Of a DNA stretch of 64,000 bases, positions 58,607 to 64,000 are shown one piece after another. Position 1 is the stretch's first letter; each line of letters starts with the position of its first letter. The stretch comes from a bacterium M00.F.Ca.ET.205.01.1.1 (GTDB lineage Bacteria > Pseudomonadota > Alphaproteobacteria > Rhizobiales > Rhizobiaceae), in the NCBI GenBank assembly GCA_004791255.1, contig SRUQ01000003.1, positions 148,623-212,622 of the forward strand. Reading direction: 5' to 3'. A program made the translations under genes and the position numbers. The notes beneath the pieces are model-generated. The model was not told the origin of the DNA and did no database searches. It saw only the letters and a list, made by a program, of their open reading frames with translations.

Positions 58607-59341
58607 ATGGTGAAGAGCGTCAGAAGGAGTGATCCACGGGAATCTGAACAGGATGTCGGAACCGAGCCTGGGCAGTACCAACCGATTTTGCCTTCTACGG
58701 CTTCGTTGTTGGGTCGAGGTGTAATGCGTCGCGTGATCGAAGCCGCTGTCGAAACGCTAGTTCCTGTAGCAGGGGCTGGAATAACTGAACTCTACCGACA
58801 CTCGCATCCGTCGCTGGCGGATCGCATCCGCCAGCAATGGGAAAGACGCATTACTCGAAGCCTGAGCCGCATGGGCAGCACACTCGAAGCCCATGAGATC
58901 GTGCTGCGTGATCTGCAGAGCTTCGTTATCTCTAAGGCGAACTACGAACATGCCAGTAGAGCAGGCCTGCTGTCTTTCTTTCATACCGGAATGTGGGGCC
59001 ATTTGCGCAAGATCGCCGATGGCAAAGGTGATTCCGCCACGATGGACGCGCTATCGGCTGGCCTTCAAGAGAGCGACGAAGAGGTGGAATTGATCATCGC
59101 GAGCCTGACAGCGGCTCGCGACATGATGCTCGATCAGCCAGAAAATATCGCATTTTCCCACAGGCTAGATAATGTTCTGTACGGACCAGTTGGGAAGATG
59201 GGCATTCGATATGACATCGAACGCATTTTGCAAGGTGATCCAACCAGTCGCCGTACTCAAGACGATGCAGCATCGCTCTGCAATCGCATCGAACAGTTTA
59301 ATAAAAACGTTGCCGCCTTGGCGTTTGAGAGGCGCCCGTGA
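58607..59341 (+). CDS. Helical protein co-transcribed with the integrase (unknown function)
   Basis: 244 residues (MVKSVRRSDPRESEQDVGTE). Basic, likely disordered N terminus (about 1-30), then helices (VMRRVIEAAVETLVPVAGAG, ADRIRQQWERRITRSLSRMG, LRDLQSFVISKANYEHASRA, ALSAGLQESDEEVELIIASL). No membrane segment and no known motif. The stop overlaps the integrase GTG start (GTGA), so the two are translationally coupled; a role with the recombinase or in a defence module is possible. Confidence 0.7.
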   Translation: MVKSVRRSDPRESEQDVGTEPGQYQPILPSTASLLGRGVMRRVIEAAVETLVPVAGAGITELYRHSHPSLADRIRQQWERRITRSLSRMGSTLEAHEIVLRDLQSFVISKANYEHASRAGLLSFFHTGMWGHLRKIADGKGDSATMDALSAGLQESDEEVELIIASLTAARDMMLDQPENIAFSHRLDNVLYGPVGKMGIRYDIERILQGDPTSRRTQDDAASLCNRIEQFNKNVAALAFERRP

Positions 59342-60297
59342 ATTCGAATGTAGCGGTACGAGAAGGCGCCTCGCTTCCAACCATTATTGCGGTAGCTGAC
59401 GAGCGGGCTCGCTTCCGTTTCCTTGAATTCTTCGCTGCTAACATTCGAAACCCAAACACGCGGCGAGCCTACGCGCGTGCTGCAGAGGAGTTTCTTGGTT
59501 GGTGCAGCGGCCGAGCCGTTGTCTCGCTCAACGAGATTCACGCCATTCATGTAACAGGTTGGATCGAGGAGCGTGGCCAAACGCTCTCGGCTCCTTCCGT
59601 TAAACAAGGACTCGCCGCTATCCGACATCTCTTCGACTGGCTAGTTACCGGTCAGATTATGTCCTCCAATCCCGCGGCTTCAGTCCGCGGTCCTTCGCAC
59701 AGCGTGAAGCGCGGTAAGACCGCGATACTTTCAGCTGCAGAAGCAAGATTGCTCCTCGATAGTATCGATGTGGCGATTGAGATTGGCCTGCGGGATCGGG
59801 CTCTGATCGGATTGATGGTCTACGCGTTTGGCCGCATCGGCGCCGCTTTGCGTATGAGAGTTGAGGACGTCTACATCCAGGATCGACGTTTATGGGTTCG
59901 GCTGCACGAAAAGGGCGGTAAGCGTCACGAGATGCCCTGCCACCACAATCTCGAAACGTATCTGCATGAGTACATCGGTCAACTCGGGCTCGCGGCGAAG
60001 CCGAAATCGCCATTGTTTCGAACCATAAGTCGCAAAACAAAACGGCTTTCTGAGACGCCCCTTTCTCAGGCGGAGGCATATCAAATGATCGCGCGTCGCG
60101 CCGAAGCCGCAGGCATCGCGACCAAGGTCGGCAATCATAGTTTCCGCGCGACGGGCATCACCGCCTACTTGAAGAACGGCGGCTCGCTCGAGAATGCAGC
60201 CGTCATGGCAAATCACAGCTCGACGCGGACGACGCAGCTCTACGATCGACGGCCGGACGATGTGACCTTGGACGAGGTCGAGCGGGTGATGATCTAA
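59338..60297 (+). CDS. Tyrosine recombinase/integrase (XerC/D-like)
   Basis: 319 residues from GTG 59338. N-terminal SAM-like core-binding domain (NPNTRRAYARAAEEFLGWCS, SAPSVKQGLAAIRHLFDWLV). Catalytic domain: Arg in YAFGRIGAALRMRVEDV, Lys in LHEKGGKRHEMPC, His-x-x-Arg in VGNHSFRATGITAYL, His in MANHSSTRTTQLYDRR and the nucleophile Tyr in QLYDRR. All key residues are present. It resembles integrases of plasmids and genomic islands and may move the surrounding cassettes, such as the direct-repeat-flanked pair at 55086-57789. Confidence 0.93.
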   Translation: MNSNVAVREGASLPTIIAVADERARFRFLEFFAANIRNPNTRRAYARAAEEFLGWCSGRAVVSLNEIHAIHVTGWIEERGQTLSAPSVKQGLAAIRHLFDWLVTGQIMSSNPAASVRGPSHSVKRGKTAILSAAEARLLLDSIDVAIEIGLRDRALIGLMVYAFGRIGAALRMRVEDVYIQDRRLWVRLHEKGGKRHEMPCHHNLETYLHEYIGQLGLAAKPKSPLFRTISRKTKRLSETPLSQAEAYQMIARRAEAAGIATKVGNHSFRATGITAYLKNGGSLENAAVMANHSSTRTTQLYDRRPDDVTLDEVERVMI

Positions 60298-60379
60298 TTG
60301 CGTTCCCGCTTTGTTCTCGCAACGATGGCCGACTAGTGGTAAAGTGCGCACGATCGTTGTGGATGCCGCGGTGAAAACC

Positions 60380-60401
60380 TTTAACGGCTTCTGGCGTTAA
60401 A
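60380..60401. promoter_or_regulatory. Inverted repeat upstream of ietA
   Basis: TTTAACG-GCTTCTGG-CGTTAAA is a perfect 7-bp inverted repeat, and TTAAACTAGGAT next to it may hold the -10 box. It stands 28 bp before the chosen ietA start and could be an operator for autoregulation of the pair. Confidence 0.45.
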
Positions 60402-60428
60402 CTAGGATCGGTGAATAGTGGGGGTTTC

Positions 60429-61430
60429 TTGTCCAGCGCGAAACAAATATTGGCAATGTTGAAAAGCCGTTCCGAGGGGGACGACGAGCTTTTCTTTTCG
60501 ATTGCCCTTCAGGTTGCGGCAGCTGAAGCACGGCAGGGGCATCGCACCATGGCCGAAGATATGCGCGCCGAGGTAGAGAAGGCTCGCGCGTCTCGTCGGC
60601 GCCAGGTCGTCGAGCCCATCGCCATTGGCGCTCCTCGAGGCGAACTCCAAGGCCTGCTCGAGCTCCGACCGGTCCATCTAAGGCTGAAAGACGTCGTGCT
60701 CGACACGTTGTTGGTCAAAATCATCTCCGATGTAGTGAGGCAGCAGCGCCGGCGCGACTGGCTTAGAGAGCATGGGAAAAAGCCGAGCCGTCGGCTGTTG
60801 TTCGTCGGCCCGCCAGGTTCAGGCAAAACCATGACGGCGGAAGCCACCGCGGGTGAACTGAGTCTACCCTTGTTTGTTATTCGTCTGGAGCAGCTGATAT
60901 CGCGGTACATGGGCGACACCGCAGCCAAGCTCCGTCTTGTCTTCGACCAATGCTTCAAACACCGAGGTGTTTATCTCTTCGACGAATTCGACGCGCTTGG
61001 CGCGCATCGGACATCCGTCAACGACGTTGCGGAAATGCGCCGGGTTCTAAATTCCTTCCTGCAGTTCATGGAAGAGGATGCGCCGACCGATAGCCTCATC
61101 ATCTGCGCAACCAACCATCCAGGCTTGTTGGATCGCGCTTTGCTAAGGCGGTATGATCAGGTTCTGGAATTTCGGCCCCCGACCGCTGCGGAAATTAAGG
61201 ACCTATTGGTGCGAAGCCTGCGTCCAATGAAGGCTGGGCGGCTTGCCTGGGGTGCGATCCTTAAGGAAGCTGTGGAGCTCAGCCAGGCCGAGCTTGTAAG
61301 AGCGGCAGACGACGCCGTGAAAACGGCAATCCTCGACGAGCGCAACAACATCACCACGGACGATTTGTTGCTGCGGTTGCAAGAGCGGCGGCGGATGCGG
61401 CTCGCTTTCCTTGATGCGCCAAAAACCTAA
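60429..61430 (+). CDS. ietA: IetA-like AAA ATPase
   Basis: About 333 residues from the TTG at 60429 (MSSAKQILAMLKSRSEGDDE), which has GTGGGGG just upstream; a GTG at 60411 would add six residues. AAA core: Walker A LFVGPPGSGKTMTAEATAGE, Walker B GVYLFDEFDALGAHR, sensor-1 LIICATNHPGLLDRALLRRY with arginine finger candidates. The region ALQVAAAEARQGHRTMAEDM is typical of IetA. In Agrobacterium Ti plasmids ietA-ietS is an antitoxin-toxin pair, and ietAS was later shown to protect against phage. ietS begins 3 bp after its stop. Confidence 0.88.
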   Translation: MSSAKQILAMLKSRSEGDDELFFSIALQVAAAEARQGHRTMAEDMRAEVEKARASRRRQVVEPIAIGAPRGELQGLLELRPVHLRLKDVVLDTLLVKIISDVVRQQRRRDWLREHGKKPSRRLLFVGPPGSGKTMTAEATAGELSLPLFVIRLEQLISRYMGDTAAKLRLVFDQCFKHRGVYLFDEFDALGAHRTSVNDVAEMRRVLNSFLQFMEEDAPTDSLIICATNHPGLLDRALLRRYDQVLEFRPPTAAEIKDLLVRSLRPMKAGRLAWGAILKEAVELSQAELVRAADDAVKTAILDERNNITTDDLLLRLQERRRMRLAFLDAPKT

Positions 61431-61433
61431 GAC

Positions 61434-63905
61434 ATGGCCAGCCGCTTCACCCTTCCGCATATCGATATTTCACGCTTGTCCGAACCCGCGGACTACACCG
61501 GTGAAGGGTCGGGGCGTTCTAACACAGTTCGCGAGCGCGATGCTCACGGGGCACTTTTGCAGCGGGAGTTCGCCGCCGCTGTTGCGATGATCGATGCGCA
61601 GCGCGCGGTTGATGAGCGGCTGCCTGCTGCGCAAGGGGGCTATATCGAGGTTGCGTTGAAGCGCGGTACCGACCCAGATGGCCTTGAACGCAAGAAGCTC
61701 AATGTCCGTCCTGGGGCAGTAAGGGATGAGCCTGCGGAACGGGTTGTCGCTCTCTACGTCCCAGATCAAGCGCGCGCTGCGCTTACGGCCATATTGGACG
61801 ACTACCGGCACGGTCAGCTGAGCGAAAAGGGTAACCCTCCAAACAAAGCCTTGGTCGAATCCATTGAAGCCTTTCGCCTCGCGCGGCTGGAAACGCTTTG
61901 GACAGATGAGGCGCCTATTCCGACGGAACCCCAGCACCAAATGTGGTGGTCCGTCTGGGTTCCTCGAGACAAAGAGGCAGAGCTTGAGGAGCTCGTTCAA
62001 CGCTTGGGATTGAGAGCGGCAGGTCAAGATCGTCGCCTAAAGTTTCCTGAGGCGGCAGTCGTGCCGGTCTATGCGGACCGTGCTGCGATCGAGCTGATGA
62101 TGTTTGCCACAGGCATTTTGCTCGAGCTGAGGCGCGCTACGGACAGCCCGGCGGTGTATCTCGATGAGACGGCTGACAAACAAGCTTTGCGTGCTGAAGA
62201 GTTGGCCGGAAGAATCGAGTGGCCCGGCGCCGATGTTCCATCGGTATGCGTCTTGGATACGGGAGTGAACCGCGCGCATGTTTTGCTCGAGCCTGTTTTA
62301 GCAGGCGAGGATCTCCACGCTATCGAAGGTGACTGGGGGACCGACGACCATCATGACCATGGTACCGCGATGGCAGGCATGGCAGCCCATGGCGATCTGA
62401 CTGCGGCGCTCGGTGATAAAGAAAAGCGTGTGTTAATCCACCGAATCGAGTCGGTGAAGATGCTTCCACCGGACGGTGCTGATCCAAACGATCCGAGTTC
62501 ATACGGTTCGATCACCCAGGCTGCCGTCTCGCTTCCAGAAATACGGCAGCCGGAGCGCAAGCGCGTTTTTTGCATGGCTGTGACAAATGACGGTGTATCT
62601 GGCGCTCGCCCGTCGACGTGGAGTTCAGCCATCGATCAAGCCGCTGCTGCCTCGATGCCGGGCGACGATGAGAATTCCCCGCGTCGTTTGTTCGTGGTCT
62701 CAATCGGAAACACGGCAGCTTTTATGCAAATGGCGGATTGGCGTGGATACGACGCATACCCGGCGGAGGATCCTGCGCAAGCATGGAACGCCATTACAGT
62801 CGGCGGCTATACCGACCTCGATCAGATCAAAGGCAAGGGGTACGAAGATTGGAGCTGCTTCGCCGCGGTGGGCGAGTTGAGTCCCTATAGCCGTACAAGT
62901 GTGGGCTGGGCGCCGCGACGAGGCCCTATCAAGCCGGAACTTGTGCTTGAGGCTGGCAATCGCGCAATCAGCCCGAGCCGTCGCGAGGTGATTACGCTCG
63001 ATTCTCTCGGCCTGCTGACGACCGGCCGCGAGCTCGATCGTTTTCCGCTCGTCGCTTTCCAGGCTACCAGCGCAGCAACAGCCGAAGCGGCTCGGATGGC
63101 AGCTCGTTTGTCAGCAACGTTCCCGGATCGCTGGCCTGAGACCATCAGGGCTTTGATGATCCATAGCGCAGAATACACCGCGCCAATGAGTGCGGCATTT
63201 GCAGCTGAGCCCCAATTGCGCAACCGTTATCAAATTGCGCGCAGGTTCGGATATGGCGTGCCCGACTTTGATCGCGCCGCCGCGTCCGCAAGAGACCACC
63301 TGGCGCTCATCGCCCAAGCAGAAATACAGCCCTATCGGCTCAAGGGCAGGCGCTACAAGGAGTGCCACTATTACCGCCTGCCATTGCCAGACGCCGTGCT
63401 TGAGCAACTGGGCAACGAGTTGGTGAGTCTTAAGATCACCCTCTCTTATTTCGTAGACCCGAGTCCGGGATTTTCGGCCAATGTTGATCCCTTGAGGTAT
63501 CAATCCTTCGGACTTAGGTTCGATTTGCGCCGGCGCGGAGAGACCGTCACTAACTTCAAAAAGCGAGTGAACGTCGCCGAGCGTGAAGGCGCGAACGGCG
63601 CGCCGATCCACCCAGACGACAACGGCTGGCTTCTCGGTCCCGACAGCATGTCGGCGGGCTCATTGCATTGCGACACTTGGACCGGGCCAGCAGTGAACTT
63701 GCTCGGACGAGACATGCTTTGTATCAAACCGGTGGGAGGCTGGTGGCGTGACCGCGCGGCAGCTGACATTGTTAGCCGCAAAACGCGATATGCAATGGTC
63801 GTGACGTTGAAAGCGCCTCGAACCGACATCGACCTCTATACCCCCATATCGATCCGAATTAAGCCGCCGATTGAGGTAGAAGGCACAGTCCCGATTCCGA
63901 CCTAG
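61434..63905 (+). CDS. ietS: IetS-like subtilisin-family (S8) serine protease
   Basis: 823 residues. No signal peptide, so cytoplasmic. Subtilase triad: Asp275 in VCVLDTGVNRAH, His309 in DDHHDHGTAMAGMAAHG and Ser546 in FQATSAATAEAARMAARL. An N-terminal region of about 230 residues precedes the protease domain (LPHIDISRLSEPADYTGEGS), and about 250 residues follow it. It pairs with the AAA ATPase whose stop is 3 bp upstream; in the Ti plasmid system the protease is the toxic component, held by IetA. It likely serves island stability or phage defence. Confidence 0.92.
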   Translation: MASRFTLPHIDISRLSEPADYTGEGSGRSNTVRERDAHGALLQREFAAAVAMIDAQRAVDERLPAAQGGYIEVALKRGTDPDGLERKKLNVRPGAVRDEPAERVVALYVPDQARAALTAILDDYRHGQLSEKGNPPNKALVESIEAFRLARLETLWTDEAPIPTEPQHQMWWSVWVPRDKEAELEELVQRLGLRAAGQDRRLKFPEAAVVPVYADRAAIELMMFATGILLELRRATDSPAVYLDETADKQALRAEELAGRIEWPGADVPSVCVLDTGVNRAHVLLEPVLAGEDLHAIEGDWGTDDHHDHGTAMAGMAAHGDLTAALGDKEKRVLIHRIESVKMLPPDGADPNDPSSYGSITQAAVSLPEIRQPERKRVFCMAVTNDGVSGARPSTWSSAIDQAAAASMPGDDENSPRRLFVVSIGNTAAFMQMADWRGYDAYPAEDPAQAWNAITVGGYTDLDQIKGKGYEDWSCFAAVGELSPYSRTSVGWAPRRGPIKPELVLEAGNRAISPSRREVITLDSLGLLTTGRELDRFPLVAFQATSAATAEAARMAARLSATFPDRWPETIRALMIHSAEYTAPMSAAFAAEPQLRNRYQIARRFGYGVPDFDRAAASARDHLALIAQAEIQPYRLKGRRYKECHYYRLPLPDAVLEQLGNELVSLKITLSYFVDPSPGFSANVDPLRYQSFGLRFDLRRRGETVTNFKKRVNVAEREGANGAPIHPDDNGWLLGPDSMSAGSLHCDTWTGPAVNLLGRDMLCIKPVGGWWRDRAAADIVSRKTRYAMVVTLKAPRTDIDLYTPISIRIKPPIEVEGTVPIPT

Positions 63906-64000
63906 CGCCGAATTCACCCAATTGTCCCAATCGGTGAAGAACCGATATTCTGGACGCCTACGACAAACTGGGGGAGGAGCAGCTGCGATCCCAACCAAGT
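63906..64000. other. Right edge, non-coding
   Basis: 95 bp after the ietS stop. I see no gene or clear terminator before the window ends. Confidence 0.3.

Noticed and set aside
1..64000. CRISPR array
   Set aside because: No run of short regularly spaced repeats and no cas genes were seen; the repeats found are single dispersed elements or a pair.

Overview
The window looks like chromosome of an alphaproteobacterium of the order Rhizobiales, most likely Mesorhizobium or a close relative. The pointers are high G+C, a phn (C-P lyase) operon with an embedded fosX as known from M. loti, an NrnC-type nanoRNase, a polA-linked C-rich-loop small RNA resembling the rhizobial alpha-r7 family, and many sugar ABC importers with LacI and GntR regulators. 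The assignment comes from gene content and residue motifs read by eye; no database search was run.

Positions 1-4500 hold the phosphonate operon phnG-phnH-phnI-fosX-phnJ (minus strand, phnJ runs off the left edge), with phnF divergent and a palindromic operator between. fosX carries a frameshift. Positions 4600-13430 hold a minus-strand catabolic operon (UxaA-family dehydratase, aldose dehydrogenase of the aldo/keto reductase family, ribose-type ABC importer, zinc alcohol dehydrogenase) with a divergent GntR regulator that has two DNA-binding domains. Positions 13500-16810 are a copper-handling operon (DUF2946, PCuAC, YcnI, CopC-CopD fusion), followed by gnd. Positions 18500-27460 hold a LacI regulator divergent from a CUT1 sugar importer with an isomerase, a Gfo/Idh oxidoreductase and a YghZ-like aldo/keto reductase; a 14-bp operator occurs twice, in opposite orientation, between them.

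Positions 27500-40500 are the most unusual chromosomal stretch: two divergent exported serine proteases, an exported MORN-repeat protein, and a tight minus-strand operon with two different exported caspase-fold proteases (one Tat-type, one fused to WD40 repeats), a membrane protein, a small cysteine-rich secreted protein and a Memo-CapA fusion. Together they look like an uncharacterised cell-envelope proteolytic system. Positions 40700-47560 return to housekeeping genes: zur, polA, the small RNA, an M20 dipeptidase, nrnC and small stress or membrane proteins.

From about 47600 to the right edge the window becomes an accessory, defence-rich region. It holds a 2194-residue STAND ATPase with a Cap4/DUF4297-like nuclease end (Avs-like architecture), a two-gene cassette of PD-(D/E)XK-like nuclease plus HEPN/Abi-type protein flanked by 47-48 bp direct repeats and tRNA 3'-end-like fragments, two unknown helical proteins, a tyrosine recombinase, and an ietA-ietS pair (AAA ATPase and subtilisin-like protease).

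A dispersed, palindrome-rich repeat of about 110-190 bp occurs three times (18388, 32170, 41132), each time between convergently transcribed genes. One copy has recognisable 19-bp terminal inverted repeats.
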